Shown: piece by piece, positions 15,079-24,073 of the stretch
Layout of the letters: the number at the start of each line of letters is the position of its first letter
How positions within the stretch are numbered: the stretch's first letter is position 1
Origin: Omnitrophica bacterium GWA2_41_15
Lineage (GTDB): Bacteria > Omnitrophota > Gorgyraeia > Gygaellales > Profunditerraquicolaceae
Reading direction: 5' to 3'
Assembly: GCA_919901915.1 (NCBI GenBank)
Contig: CAKKQB010000010.1
Span: 1-32,481 of the forward strand
Length of the DNA: 32,481 bases
Position numbers and translations under genes: made by a program
Notes under the pieces: model-generated
Databases searched by the model: none
Seen by the model: only the letters and a program-made list of their open reading frames with translations
What the model was told of the DNA's origin: nothing

Positions 15079-16521
15079 CTAACCTCCATCCGTCAACATT
15101 TTTTTTAAAATATCCCTCGCCACAATAGGATTTGCCTTACCATTTGATTTCTTCATCATCTGGCCAACCAAAAACATTATCGCGTTGGCTTTACCCTGCT
15201 TATAATCCATAACTGATTTGGGATTTCCCTTAATGATTTCTTCAGCAATTTTATCCAAGCTTTCAGTATCAGAAACTTGATAAAGATTTTTCTCTAATAT
15301 TATCTCTCTGGCTAGCTTGGCCGTGTCGAGCGATTCGCTTAATACGCCTTTTGCCGCTAAATTTGAGATTTTTGCCTCTTCCGCGGATTTAATCAAATTT
15401 ATTAATTCAATATTGCCTCCGGGGATATTCAAATCTGAAATGCCGCATTTTCTTTTATTGGCTTCAAAAAGCAACGGGCCGATTAACCAGTTTACCACAG
15501 GCTTTTTGTCTTTGCCTTCCCAACTTTCTATGCAACTTTGGGCGTAATCAGCATCTTTCTTAATTCCAACAAGAATCTTAGCAGAGCCTTCGGATAAACA
15601 AAAATCTTTAACAAAACGCTCTAATTTCTGACGAGGCAGTTCAGGAATGTTTTTTTTAATTTCTTCTAATTTTTGCGCGCTGATAATAAAAGGCGCTAAA
15701 TCCGGTTCAGGAAAATATCTATAATCTTTGGCCTCTTCTTTCACGCGCATAGAAAATGTCTCGGACAATTTCGCGTCCCATAATCTTGTTTCCTGGATAA
15801 CTTTTCCGCCTTCTCTTAAAATTTCCTCCTGGCGCCTGATTTCAAAAACCAGGGCATCCTTTGTTCCTTTAAAGGAATTCATATTTTTTAATTCGGCTTT
15901 TACGCCTAAAGCTAAAACACCCTTTGGCCTCAAAGACACATTAACGTCGCAGCGCAATGACCCCTTTTCCATATCACAATCAGAAACATCAAGGTAACCT
16001 AAAACGCTTTTTAAAAAAGTAAGGTACTCATAGGCTTCTTCCGGAGAATTCATATCAGGCTCACTGACAATCTCTAATAAAGGTATCCCCGTGCGGTTAA
16101 AATCAACAAGGCTTGTATCTTCTTCGTGAATAAGTTTTCCCGCGTCCTCTTCCATATGCACCCTGTTTATGCCTACGCGCTTAGTCTTGTCTCCCACAAC
16201 AATATCCAGATATCCTTTTTTCGATAAAGGTAAATCGTATTGCGAGATTTGATAATTCTTAGGAAGATCCGGATAAAAATAATTTTTTCGGTCAAACTTA
16301 TGTTTTTCCTGAACAGTACAATTTAAAGCAAGCGCTACTTTAATGGCATAATCTAAAAAAACCCTATTTAAAACCGGCAGAGATCCCGGAAAACCAAGAC
16401 ATACGGGACAGACCTGTGAATTCGGCTCTTTGCCAAATTCCGTGGAACAGCCGCAAAAAGCCTTGCTCTTAGTCTTTAATTGAACATGGACCTCTAATCC
16501 GATGACTGGTTCGTATTCCAT
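15079..16521 (-). CDS. gatB: Aspartyl/glutamyl-tRNA(Asn/Gln) amidotransferase subunit B
   Basis: The kinase and tRNA-binding subunit of GatCAB, which phosphorylates and then amidates Glu-tRNA(Gln) or Asp-tRNA(Asn). 480 aa from the ATG at 16521, the usual length. Motifs: GLEVHVQLKTKSKAFCGCST (residues 7-26), VCPVCLGFPGSLPV, DRKNYFYPDLPKNYQISQ, HMEEDAGK, DFNRTGIPLLEIV, YRYFPEPDLAP, and a C-terminal YqeY-like helical domain. A GTG at 16539 would add six residues encoded by the upstream repeat, so I reject it. No Shine-Dalgarno precedes the ATG; the array ends a few bases before it. gatC and gatA lie upstream. Confidence 0.96.
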   Translation of the reverse strand: MEYEPVIGLEVHVQLKTKSKAFCGCSTEFGKEPNSQVCPVCLGFPGSLPVLNRVFLDYAIKVALALNCTVQEKHKFDRKNYFYPDLPKNYQISQYDLPLSKKGYLDIVVGDKTKRVGINRVHMEEDAGKLIHEEDTSLVDFNRTGIPLLEIVSEPDMNSPEEAYEYLTFLKSVLGYLDVSDCDMEKGSLRCDVNVSLRPKGVLALGVKAELKNMNSFKGTKDALVFEIRRQEEILREGGKVIQETRLWDAKLSETFSMRVKEEAKDYRYFPEPDLAPFIISAQKLEEIKKNIPELPRQKLERFVKDFCLSEGSAKILVGIKKDADYAQSCIESWEGKDKKPVVNWLIGPLLFEANKRKCGISDLNIPGGNIELINLIKSAEEAKISNLAAKGVLSESLDTAKLAREIILEKNLYQVSDTESLDKIAEEIIKGNPKSVMDYKQGKANAIMFLVGQMMKKSNGKANPIVARDILKKMLTDGG

Positions 16522-16528
16522 TTTGATT

Positions 16529-16604
16529 TGCCGGTTCACTGGCTAACCGGTTAACTGGCTAACCGGTTCACTGGCTAACCGGTTAACTGGCTAACCGGCT
16601 AACA
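16529..16604. repeat. ACTGGCTAACCGGTTA 16-mer tandem array between gatA and gatB
   Basis: About four tandem 16-mers with minor variation (TTAACT or TTCACT), preceded by TTGCCGG. It occupies nearly the whole 87-bp junction and leaves no Shine-Dalgarno for gatB. Confidence 0.9.
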
Positions 16605-16608
16605 ATAA

Positions 16609-18105
16609 TTATAACTTTGGTTTCATTTTATGCCATTCAGTACTTTGTTCATAAGCATACGCAACCCTAAAAAGCATTTCTTCGTTAAATGGCTTAGCCA
16701 AAATCTGTAAACCCACGGGGAGCCCCTTTTTAGTAAAACCACAAGGTATGGATATCGCGGGTATTCCAGATAAATTTGCCGATATAGTATAAATATCAGA
16801 AAGATACATCTTTAAGGGATCCTCTACCTTTTCTCCAATTTTAAATGCCGGCGTAGGTGAAGTCGGTGTAACTATGCAATCAAATCCCTTAAAAACATGA
16901 TCAAAATCCTGCTTTATAAGCGTACGCACTTTTAACGCGCGCAAATAATAAGCATCATAATATCCATGAGACAAAATAAAAGTGCCGAGGATTATTCTTC
17001 TTTTGGCTTCTTCCCCAAACCCTTCTCCCCTTGTTTTTTTATACATTTCAATTAAATTCCGCGTCTTGTTCCTTGCGTCTTGAACTCTAAATCCGTACTG
17101 CACTCCGTCAAACCTCGCAAGATTTGAACTAGCCTCAGCAGTCGCGATAATATAATACACCTCAACCGCGTACTCTGTATGAGGCAAAGACACATTTTCA
17201 AAAGAAGCTCCTTGCGATTTTAATTTATTTATTGCCTCATTTATTATATCTTTTACTTCTGGATCAAGGCCTTCGGGAAAATATTCTTTAGGAAGAGCGA
17301 TTTTTATCCCCTTAATATCCATCTCCAAAGATTTTGTATAATCAGGAATATCTATGTTAACGGAAGTTGAATCATTAGGGTCATGTCCGGCAATAACGTT
17401 CATCAGTAACGCGGAGTCCCTGATATCCTTAGTAATCGGGCCAATTTGATCAAGGCTGGACGCGAAAGCAATCAGGCCATAACGGGAAACCCTGCCATAA
17501 GTAGGCTTTAAACCAACTACCCCGCAAAAAGATGCTGGTTGGCGGATTGAACCGCCCGTATCCGAACCTAACGCCCAAATCGCCTCATCAGCCGCGACAC
17601 AAGCAGCAGACCCTCCGGAAGAACCACCCGGAACGCATTCTAAATTCCAAGGATTTCGCGTAGAGCCAAAGCAAGAATTTTCCGTTGAAGAACCAAAAGC
17701 AAATTCATCCATATTAGTCTTTAAGGGCGATATAATCGCGCCAGCTTCTTTTAATCTCTTAATAACCGTAGCATCATAAGGCGGCTTGAATCCCTCAAGA
17801 ATTTTAGAACAGCATTCGGTATTCAAACCATCGGCGCAGATGTTGTCTTTTATGGAAATGGGTATACCTTGTAGATCTGTTTGCCGGTTTGCCGGTTTGC
17901 CGGTTTGCCGGTTATTATTATAACTGGCCAACTGGTTAACTGGCCAACTGGTTAACCCGTCTTCAACGCGCGCATAGGCTTTGACTTCAGAATCTATCGC
18001 ATTTATTCTTTTATTAAGGCAGGATACAATTTGATCAGAAGTAATTTCTTCTCTGCTCAACTTCTCAATAAGCTCATGCGCGGTTAATTTATTCAATTCC
18101 ATCAT
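16609..18105 (-). CDS. gatA: Aspartyl/glutamyl-tRNA(Asn/Gln) amidotransferase subunit A
   Basis: The amidase subunit of GatCAB, releasing ammonia from glutamine. From the ATG at 18105 it has 498 aa, slightly long. The amidase-signature triad is present: Lys in ISIKDNI, and the two Ser in [10 protein letters not shown] and [27 protein letters not shown] and [10 protein letters not shown] follow. Starts further upstream (from 18150) would add residues encoded by the adjacent hairpin element. About residues 50-77 are low-complexity ([14 protein letters not shown]) where other GatA proteins have an ordinary helix-loop before LxGIPI; this piece is encoded by a tandem 8-mer array. The catalytic core is intact. 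No Shine-Dalgarno. Confidence 0.95.
   Translation of the reverse strand: MMELNKLTAHELIEKLSREEITSDQIVSCLNKRINAIDSEVKAYARVEDGLTSWPVNQLASYNNNRQTGKPANRQTDLQGIPISIKDNICADGLNTECCSKILEGFKPPYDATVIKRLKEAGAIISPLKTNMDEFAFGSSTENSCFGSTRNPWNLECVPGGSSGGSAACVAADEAIWALGSDTGGSIRQPASFCGVVGLKPTYGRVSRYGLIAFASSLDQIGPITKDIRDSALLMNVIAGHDPNDSTSVNIDIPDYTKSLEMDIKGIKIALPKEYFPEGLDPEVKDIINEAINKLKSQGASFENVSLPHTEYAVEVYYIIATAEASSNLARFDGVQYGFRVQDARNKTRNLIEMYKKTRGEGFGEEAKRRIILGTFILSHGYYDAYYLRALKVRTLIKQDFDHVFKGFDCIVTPTSPTPAFKIGEKVEDPLKMYLSDIYTISANLSGIPAISIPCGFTKKGLPVGLQILAKPFNEEMLFRVAYAYEQSTEWHKMKPKL
17879..17956. repeat. In-frame tandem 8-mer/16-mer array inside gatA
   Basis: Four perfect GTTTGCCG units (17879-17910), a short TTATTATTA spacer, then two AACTGGCCAACTGGTT 16-mers. 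It is the same architecture as inside tsaD, in another gene and with a one-base different unit. Confidence 0.9.
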
Positions 18106-18109
18106 ATTG

Positions 18110-18384
18110 ATTTTAGGTTCTTTCGTATTTAAGGTAGCAAGGAGTAACAATTATCAGATAACGAAAGTTCCTGTTTGCGCGCAATTAGAAATTTTTTTGC
18201 CATAAGCGCGCAAGGATTTACGACGAGTTGAAGCGCTTCTTTCTTACGTAAGTCGCTGCGGAAACGAGGAGTAAACCGTAGCGCACGGCAAAAAATTTCG
18301 TGCGCAAACAGGAACTTTCGTTATCCGGTTGCTTATTAAAGAGTTATGGATATTTTTTAACCTTAAATACGAATGACCCTAATT
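18110..18384. mobile_element. Long nested inverted-repeat (MITE-like) element between gatC and gatA
   Basis: Outer arms TCGTATTTAAGGT (18123-18135) and its complement (18359-18371), within longer imperfect ends GGTTCTTTCG and GACCCTAATT. Inner arms 18157-18180 and 18302-18325 are perfect 24-bp inverted repeats, extended by AAATTTTTT/GCC blocks. It has no coding capacity. The left end matches the element at 8412. It begins a few bases before the gatA start and ends at the gatC stop codon. Confidence 0.75.
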
Positions 18385-18672
18385 TTATTCTATCGCCTTA
18401 GGCACGCTGAAAAAATTACCCTTGCGGCAAGGCGCGTTCATAAGCGCCATATCAGTAGATAAAGATTCTCTTGTTTCATCTGGCCTCAAAACATTACTAA
18501 TAGGCAAAATATGGCTTGTAGGCTCAACACCTTCTATATTTAATTTTTTTAATTTATCAATAAAATCTACGATACTTTGCAATTGCCGGGATAATTTTTC
18601 CAATTCCCCCGGCTGCAATTCAATACGCGCAAGATGCGCCACATGCTTAACAACCCCTTCATCTATCGCCAC
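18385..18672 (-). CDS. gatC: Aspartyl/glutamyl-tRNA(Asn/Gln) amidotransferase subunit C
   Basis: Small subunit that clamps GatA and GatB. I start at the GTG at 18672 because GGAGGAG lies just upstream and the resulting 95-aa protein (MAIDEGVVKHVAHLARIEL) aligns with the family from its first residue; the longer frame from a TTG at 18711 adds 13 unneeded residues. Conserved points: HLARIEL, GVEPTSHILP, NVLRPDE, NAPCRKGNFFSVPKAIE. A 275-bp hairpin element separates it from gatA, unusual for this normally tight trio. Confidence 0.94.
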   Translation of the reverse strand: MAIDEGVVKHVAHLARIELQPGELEKLSRQLQSIVDFIDKLKKLNIEGVEPTSHILPISNVLRPDETRESLSTDMALMNAPCRKGNFFSVPKAIE

Positions 18673-18754
18673 TATCTCCTCCGGTATTTTCCGTAACAAT
18701 CTTTCCGTCAAACATTAACAAAAATGAAATATTTTTTACAAAGCCTTATTTTGG

Positions 18755-19393
18755 TTAAAACAAAGTTGGTTCTTTGCCCTGCAGAAATCTTTTAAGATTG
18801 GAGCTGTGGCGAATAACAGCAAAAAAACAAAACAGAACACTCAAAGATATAACTAACGCGGATTGCTTAAAAATAATCGCGTATATCACAAAACAAACGG
18901 CCGAAAAAACAGAAGCAATAGAAACAATTCTGGTAATTAAAAAAACTATAATCCAAGTTAAAACTAATAACCCCAATATTAGTTTTAATCCGGAAATTTT
19001 AATTGATAAGCCTATTAATACCCCCAGAGCCGTAGCAACACCTTTACCGCCCCTAAACTTTAAGAATATTGTCCAATTATGCCCCGAAATGGAACTTGCG
19101 CCTAAAATAATTCGCAGGAACTCTTCAGAGCGCCAAAGCGCCATAGACGGCGCGGTAACCGAAACCAAAATATCTCCCAAAAAAACCACAGAAATGAAAC
19201 CTTTCAAAATATCCAGAATCAAAACAACTACGCCCCAACCTTTGCCTAAAACTCTTGAAGCGTTAGTCGCGCCTATATTTCCTGAACCAAAATTTCTAAT
19301 ATCTACGCGTTTTATCAAGCGGCCCAATATATAACCTACGGGTATTGAGCCGATAAGATAACTAGCCAATAATCCTATTATTATCCACAGCAT
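18755..19393 (-). CDS. plsY: Acyl-phosphate:glycerol-3-phosphate acyltransferase
   Basis: Integral membrane enzyme that puts the first acyl chain on glycerol-3-phosphate. 212 aa with about six membrane helices; motif 1 GSGNIGATN at about residues 37-45, HNWTIFLKFRGGKGVATALG (motif 2, with Gly-Gly-Lys-Gly), and the C-terminal IRHSSNLKRFLQGKE (motif 3). Its start lies 32 bp inside the end of pgsA, so the two lipid genes are translationally coupled. Confidence 0.95.
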   Translation of the reverse strand: MLWIIIGLLASYLIGSIPVGYILGRLIKRVDIRNFGSGNIGATNASRVLGKGWGVVVLILDILKGFISVVFLGDILVSVTAPSMALWRSEEFLRIILGASSISGHNWTIFLKFRGGKGVATALGVLIGLSIKISGLKLILGLLVLTWIIVFLITRIVSIASVFSAVCFVIYAIIFKQSALVISLSVLFCFFAVIRHSSNLKRFLQGKEPTLF

Positions 19394-19925
19394 ATAAAAT
19401 TTTAAATCCTCTCCTTATGTAATCTGCTCCCGAAACAAGAGTAAAGATTACAGCCGCGTACCAAACGACACCGGAAAATTTAAAGTTCAAAAGCAGGCAA
19501 ATAACCGAACTCATCTGAAACACGGTAGTAACTTTTCCCCACTTTGTAGGATAGATATCCAATTTTTGCTTAATCATAAAAATTAACACGGTACCGAGCA
19601 AAATAATTATATCCCTGCTTATAACTACAAGAGTAATCCAGAGCGGAAATTTTAAAGGTAATTTGCTTGCCTCTGAAAGAAAAATGAACGCGCCCATAAG
19701 CAGCAGCTTATCGCCCAAAGGATCAAGCACGAGGCCCGCTTTTGACGTCTGCTTTGAAATCCTGGCAACAAACCCGTCCACAGCATCAGAGATAACACCC
19801 AGGACAAAAATACCCAAAGCAATAAATCTAAAGTAATCCTTTTCCGGCGAATAATATATCAGGCTAGCAACAAAAAAAGGAACACACAATATCCTAAACA
19901 TAGAAATCTTATTAGCAAAATTCAC
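19362..19925 (-). CDS. pgsA: CDP-diacylglycerol--glycerol-3-phosphate 3-phosphatidyltransferase
   Basis: First committed step to phosphatidylglycerol; membrane protein of 187 aa with about five helices. The CDP-alcohol phosphotransferase motif is complete: DAVDGFVARI, eight residues later GLVLDPLGDK (D-G-x2-A-R-x8-G-x3-D-x3-D). The start is a GTG at 19925 with AAGGTG five bases upstream. The family also includes cardiolipin-type and phosphatidylinositol-type synthases, but length and the plsY neighbour favour PgsA. Confidence 0.88.
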   Translation of the reverse strand: MNFANKISMFRILCVPFFVASLIYYSPEKDYFRFIALGIFVLGVISDAVDGFVARISKQTSKAGLVLDPLGDKLLLMGAFIFLSEASKLPLKFPLWITLVVISRDIIILLGTVLIFMIKQKLDIYPTKWGKVTTVFQMSSVICLLLNFKFSGVVWYAAVIFTLVSGADYIRRGFKILYAVDNNRIIG

Positions 19926-19960
19926 CCCGCACCTTCTTTCTTATTCGTAGTAATTCGTGT

Positions 19961-20560
19961 CTATTTAATTATCCTTATTCTCTGCGGCGGCCAATAAATC
20001 ACAATGGCTTTACCTAAAAGATTTTTCCTGGGCACAAAGCCCCAATAACGGCTGTCTTTAGACGAAGCTGAATTATCACCCAAAACAAAAAAATTATCAT
20101 TAGGAACAGTAACTTTATATTCTTGCGCCTGAAAATCTCCATAATTATAATAAAACATCTTGCCAAACACTGAATCTGTCAAAGCCTTACCGTTTATATA
20201 AACCGTTCCATTTCTAATTTCAACTGTTTCGCCCGGAAGGCCGATAAGCCTTTTTATAAAATCCTTTTTGCGGTCCTCGGGGTAAATAAAAACAATAACA
20301 TCCCCCCTCACAGGCTGCCGAACAGCAGGCAGCCTTAAATCCACAAAAGGTATCTTTACCCCGTAAATAAATTTATTTACTAATATCAGGTCTCCTTCTA
20401 AAAGCGTAGTTCGCATAGAACCGGTAGGAATTTTAAAAGCCTGAATAATAAAAGTGCGAATAATCATCGCGAATATCAACGCGACAATAATTGATTCAAC
20501 CCAGTCCCTGATTACACCTTTCTTTTTTCTGTCTGTACCATCTAAAACTTTATTTTTCAT
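19961..20560 (-). CDS. lepB: Signal peptidase I
   Basis: Removes signal peptides from exported proteins at the outer face of the inner membrane. The ATG at 20560 overlaps the lepA stop as ATGA and has GGAGG ten bases before it, so I choose it over the upstream Met at 20650, whose 30 extra residues are out-of-frame lepA. 200 aa: one membrane helix (about 20-42), Ser48 in IPTGSMRTTL, Lys103 in DFIKRLIGLPGE, then the C-terminal GDNSASSKDSRYWGFVP box. Translationally coupled to lepA, an arrangement common in bacteria. Confidence 0.96.
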   Translation of the reverse strand: MKNKVLDGTDRKKKGVIRDWVESIIVALIFAMIIRTFIIQAFKIPTGSMRTTLLEGDLILVNKFIYGVKIPFVDLRLPAVRQPVRGDVIVFIYPEDRKKDFIKRLIGLPGETVEIRNGTVYINGKALTDSVFGKMFYYNYGDFQAQEYKVTVPNDNFFVLGDNSASSKDSRYWGFVPRKNLLGKAIVIYWPPQRIRIIK

Positions 20561-22353
20561 AATTTTAACACCTCCAAAAATGCTTCCCGGGGAATCTCTA
20601 TCTTCCCGAACTGCCTTAATCTCTTCTTGCCCTCTTTCTGGCTTTCCCAAAGTTTACGTTTACGGGTAATATCTCCGCCATAACATTTCGCGGTAACATT
20701 CTTACCCATAGCCTTTATTTTTTCAGAAGCAATAATCTGACTGCCCACAACCGCCTGCACAGACACCTCATAGAGTTGCCGGGGAATTGATTCTTTTAAT
20801 TTCGCGACCAAGGCATGCGCCCTGGTAAAAGCCCTGTCTTTATGTATGAGAGAAGAAAACGCGTCACAAACAACAGCATTCAACATTACGTCTAATTTTA
20901 CTAATTTCGCGGGAAAGTAATCTGAAAACTCGTAATCTATGGAACCATACCCCCTGGTTATAGATTTTATGCGGTCGTAAAAATCCACAATTATTTCCGA
21001 AAGCGGCATATCAAAAATCAGCTTCACCCTGTCTTCTCCAAGATATTCGGTTAATTTAAAGATTCCGCGCCGTGATTTTGATAATTCGCATACAGGATCT
21101 ATGGAATCAACAGGAACAATCATCAACATATGCACATAAGGCTCAAAGGACTCTTCTATATCCTGCTGATTCGGCAGCTTTGCCGGCATATCCACATCTA
21201 GAACCTGTCCATTTTTTCTCTTTACCCTATAGACAACATTAGGTACCGTTAATATTAAATTCAGGTCATATTCCCTCTCTAAGCGCTCCTCAACTATCTC
21301 CATATGCAAAAGCCCCAGAAATCCGCAGCGAAAGCCAGAACCGAATGACTGGGAATTCTCAGGCTCAAACACAAATGAGGCATCCGAAAGTTTTAATTTA
21401 TCCATCGCATCGCGCAAATTCGGAAAATCTCCCGGGTTTACCGGATATATCCCGCAAAAAACCAACGGCTTTAGCGTGCGATACCCCGGCAAAGCTTCTT
21501 TACAGGGATTTTTTTGATCAGTTATGGTGTCGCCGACAATTATTTCCCTTGAATCCCTGACATTTGCCGTAAAATAACCTACCTCACCGCAGGAAAGAAG
21601 GTCTACTTTTAAATATTTCAAATTCTGCAAAACACCTAACTCCTCTATTTTATATACTACTCCCGAATGCATTAATTTTATTTGAGTACGCGCGTCAATC
21701 TTGCCATCTACTACCCTGACAAAAATTACCACACCCTTAAAAATATCAAAACGGCAATCAAACACAAGCGCCCTCAAAGGATTAATTATTTCGCCGCAAG
21801 GCTCAGGCACAACCTCAATTATTTTCTCTAAAATATCCTCAATTCCAACCCCCTCTTTCGCGGAAGCCAAAACAATATCCTTCTCCTCAAAACCTAAAAT
21901 ATTAATAACCTGTCTTTGCACGCGCTGAATATCCGCGCTAGCCAGATCAATCTTATTTATTACAGGAATAATCATCAAATTATTCTCCAGCGCTAAATTA
22001 TAATTTGCCATGGTTTGCGCTTCTATACCTTGAGCCGCGTCTATGACCAATATCGCGCCCTCACAAGCAGCCAGGGATTTGGACACCTCATAAGTAAAGT
22101 CAACGTGGCCGGGCGTATCAATAAGGTTCAAAACATAACTCCTGTCATCGCGCGCCTTATAAGATAATCTTACCATTGAAGCCTTAATAGTAATACCCCG
22201 CTCTTTTTCCAAATCCATATCATCCAAAAGCAATACTTCCTTATGCCTCTTGTCCACGGCTCCGGTAAATTCAAGTATCCTATCAGCCAGAGTGGATTTA
22301 CCATGGTCGATATGGGCGATAATACAAAAATTTCGAATTAAAGTCTTGTCCAT
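20557..22353 (-). CDS. lepA: Elongation factor 4 (LepA), ribosome back-translocase GTPase
   Basis: 598 aa, the usual length. G motifs are all present: AHIDHGKSTLADR (G1), EKERGITIKA (G2), DTPGHVDFTYEV (G3), NKIDLASAD (G4), SAKEGVG (G5). The LepA-specific C-terminal domain ends KRKLWESQKEGKKRLRQFGK. EF4 acts on stalled ribosomes in the cytosol. The ATG lies 11 bases after the cmk stop; the bases between are ACGCTAAA words and no Shine-Dalgarno is visible. Confidence 0.97.
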   Translation of the reverse strand: MDKTLIRNFCIIAHIDHGKSTLADRILEFTGAVDKRHKEVLLLDDMDLEKERGITIKASMVRLSYKARDDRSYVLNLIDTPGHVDFTYEVSKSLAACEGAILVIDAAQGIEAQTMANYNLALENNLMIIPVINKIDLASADIQRVQRQVINILGFEEKDIVLASAKEGVGIEDILEKIIEVVPEPCGEIINPLRALVFDCRFDIFKGVVIFVRVVDGKIDARTQIKLMHSGVVYKIEELGVLQNLKYLKVDLLSCGEVGYFTANVRDSREIIVGDTITDQKNPCKEALPGYRTLKPLVFCGIYPVNPGDFPNLRDAMDKLKLSDASFVFEPENSQSFGSGFRCGFLGLLHMEIVEERLEREYDLNLILTVPNVVYRVKRKNGQVLDVDMPAKLPNQQDIEESFEPYVHMLMIVPVDSIDPVCELSKSRRGIFKLTEYLGEDRVKLIFDMPLSEIIVDFYDRIKSITRGYGSIDYEFSDYFPAKLVKLDVMLNAVVCDAFSSLIHKDRAFTRAHALVAKLKESIPRQLYEVSVQAVVGSQIIASEKIKAMGKNVTAKCYGGDITRKRKLWESQKEGKKRLRQFGKIEIPREAFLEVLKL

Positions 22354-22372
22354 TGTTTTAGCGTTTAGCGTT
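22354..22372. repeat. ACGCTAA words at the cmk-lepA junction
   Basis: Short tandem GCGTTTA/TAGCGTTT of the TAGCGTA family. The cmk TAA stop (22365-22367) is inside and lepA starts right after. Confidence 0.6.
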
Positions 22373-23027
22373 TAATAGAAATATTTTTTAATATTGCGCC
22401 TACTACTTCCTCAATCGTCATATTAGTCGTATCAATATAAATCGCGTCAGGCGCTTTTTTTAGAGGCGCGACTTCCCGGGTAGAATCAATGGTATCACGA
22501 TTATGCAAATCTAACTCGACATCATTGTAGTTTACCTGCCGGCCTAAACCACTAAACTCCAAATGCCGGCGCTTCACCCGTTCCTTAAAATACGCGTCTA
22601 TATAAAATTTTTTGTCCGCGTCAGGAAAAACCACTGTCCCGATATCACGGCCATCCAGAACGCTATCCCCCTGTAACCCTAATTTTCTTTGCAAGACCAG
22701 CATCACCTGTCTTACCTCTTTTATCTTGGCAATGTCTGAAACGATTTTGGTAATTCGCGGCTCTCTTATTTCTTCGTTAACAACCCTTCCATCCAATAAC
22801 AACTTTAAAGAACCATCCTTGTTATTTACCAATTCTATGTTCGTATTGAAGGATATCTCTATAATCTTGGAGATATCCTTTAGATCCAAACCTATCTCCA
22901 AAACTTTAAGCGCTAAAGCCCGGTACATCGCGCCAGTATCAATATAAAGAAAACCTAATCTCTGAGCTATTATTTTGGCTACCGTGCTTTTACCAGCGCC
23001 AGCAGGGCCGTCTATGGCTATAATCAT
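22365..23027 (-). CDS. cmk: Cytidylate kinase
   Basis: Phosphorylates CMP and dCMP with ATP. 220 aa: P-loop IDGPAGAGKSTVAK (residues 4-17), YIDTGAMYRALALK, LDGRDIGTVVFPDADKKFYI, and R-rich lid RDTIDSTREVAPLKKAPDAIYIDT. Follows tyrA, as in many Firmicutes and related genomes where aroA often lies between; aroA is absent here. The ATG directly follows a TAGCGTA array with no Shine-Dalgarno, and the stop is in another. Confidence 0.96.
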   Translation of the reverse strand: MIIAIDGPAGAGKSTVAKIIAQRLGFLYIDTGAMYRALALKVLEIGLDLKDISKIIEISFNTNIELVNNKDGSLKLLLDGRVVNEEIREPRITKIVSDIAKIKEVRQVMLVLQRKLGLQGDSVLDGRDIGTVVFPDADKKFYIDAYFKERVKRRHLEFSGLGRQVNYNDVELDLHNRDTIDSTREVAPLKKAPDAIYIDTTNMTIEEVVGAILKNISIKR

Positions 23028-23029
23028 TT

Positions 23030-23102
23030 TATAGCGGATAGCGCGGATAACGTAGAGCGGATAGCGAAACTATACGCTATACGCTCTACGCTATACGCTA
23101 TC
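23030..23102. repeat. TAGCGTA-family hairpin array filling the tyrA-cmk junction
   Basis: Left arm of TAGCGGATAGCG-type words, GAAAC spacer, right arm TATACGCTATACGCTC and further units. The tyrA TAG stop (23098-23100) is inside and the cmk ATG follows by three bases. Confidence 0.85.
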
Positions 23103-23931
23103 TATTAACACTCCGTCTCTTATCCTTTGCCTTATTCAGAATAAAAGCTAACTGCTTCCTATCATTTTTTTTAACAGCAGATTTTATCTTAAGCAGGCTA
23201 TTCTGAAATAATGTTATAGTTTTTAAAACATTTTTCTGATTGCTCAACAGTATGTCTGACCAGATCTCGCTTTCAGAAGCGGCAATGCGTGTCGTATCCT
23301 TAAAACCTGTTGAAGTAAATTTTAAAAAACTGTCCGGCACGCTATCCACCAAAGAAAAAGCAACCACGTGCGGAAGATGGCTGACAAAAGACAAAACTTT
23401 ATCATGATCCCGCGTGGACATAGAAATCACCTTAGCGCCGATAAGCCTCCACATTTTTTTTATTTTACCTAAGGCCTCAAGGGACGTATTTGGCGTCGGG
23501 GTAAGCACACACAATGAACCTTTAAAAATTCCCAAATCCGCGTTCACAACCCCTTTTTTTTCAGAACCAGCCAATGGATGGCTACCTACAAAATTAGGAA
23601 AAAATTTTTCAAACCTCGAAACAATCAATTCTTTCGTGCTTCCCACATCAGAAACTATTGGCTGGGGGCCGACAATCTTAAAAATTTCATTCGCAAGACC
23701 AAAAATCGTATTTACAGGCGCGGCCAGAATCACCAAATCCGAGCCTTTAATGATATCTAAAGTTTGCGAACCCTTATCTATAGCGCCTATTTTTTGAGCC
23801 AATAACAAACTCTCTTTATGACGCGCCACTCCAACGATTTCATCCACAAGACGTTTCTTTTTTAAAGCCAATGCTATTGAACCACCAATCAATCCTACTC
23901 CAACTATCGCGACTTTATTGAATAATTTCAT
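23098..23931 (-). CDS. tyrA: Prephenate dehydrogenase
   Basis: NAD(P)-dependent oxidative decarboxylation of prephenate toward tyrosine (arogenate dehydrogenase is an alternative). 277 aa: Rossmann VGVGLIGGSIALALK at residues 10-24, ILAAPVNTIF, VSDVGSTKELIV, GSHPLAGSEKKGV with the catalytic His, and a helical dimerisation domain. No ACT domain, so feedback by Tyr through one is not expected. Lies after aroF with a 142-bp REPIN-like gap. The stop lies in a word array. Confidence 0.93.
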   Translation of the reverse strand: MKLFNKVAIVGVGLIGGSIALALKKKRLVDEIVGVARHKESLLLAQKIGAIDKGSQTLDIIKGSDLVILAAPVNTIFGLANEIFKIVGPQPIVSDVGSTKELIVSRFEKFFPNFVGSHPLAGSEKKGVVNADLGIFKGSLCVLTPTPNTSLEALGKIKKMWRLIGAKVISMSTRDHDKVLSFVSHLPHVVAFSLVDSVPDSFLKFTSTGFKDTTRIAASESEIWSDILLSNQKNVLKTITLFQNSLLKIKSAVKKNDRKQLAFILNKAKDKRRSVNR

Positions 23932-23978
23932 TTTAAAATCTTCGTAACTCGTTTAAAAATCATCTTATAATTTCTGTT

Positions 23979-24057
23979 TTGGGCGAGCAAGCTCGCCCCT
24001 ACGCGAATCGCTACATAATTCCTACGTATTGCCGCGTAGGGGTGGGCTTGCCCACCC
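23979..24057. repeat. REPIN-like inverted hairpin pair between aroF and tyrA
   Basis: Hairpin GGGCGAGC-AA-GCTCGCCC (23981-23998) and hairpin GGGTGGGC-TT-GCCCACCC (24040-24057) face each other, joined by CTACGCG/CGCGTAG inner edges. Both hairpins keep pairing although their stem sequences differ from each other and from 8475-8552, which suggests selection on structure. Confidence 0.8.
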
Positions 24058-24073
24058 TTTTCATAATAATACG

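Noticed and set aside
12690-17956. Tandem word arrays as CRISPR
   Set aside because: Units are 8-16 bp, contiguous without unique spacers, and no cas gene is present.
20561-20650. N-terminal extension of LepB from the Met at 20650
   Set aside because: The 30 residues are out-of-frame lepA; the ATG at 20560 has GGAGG and the ATGA overlap.
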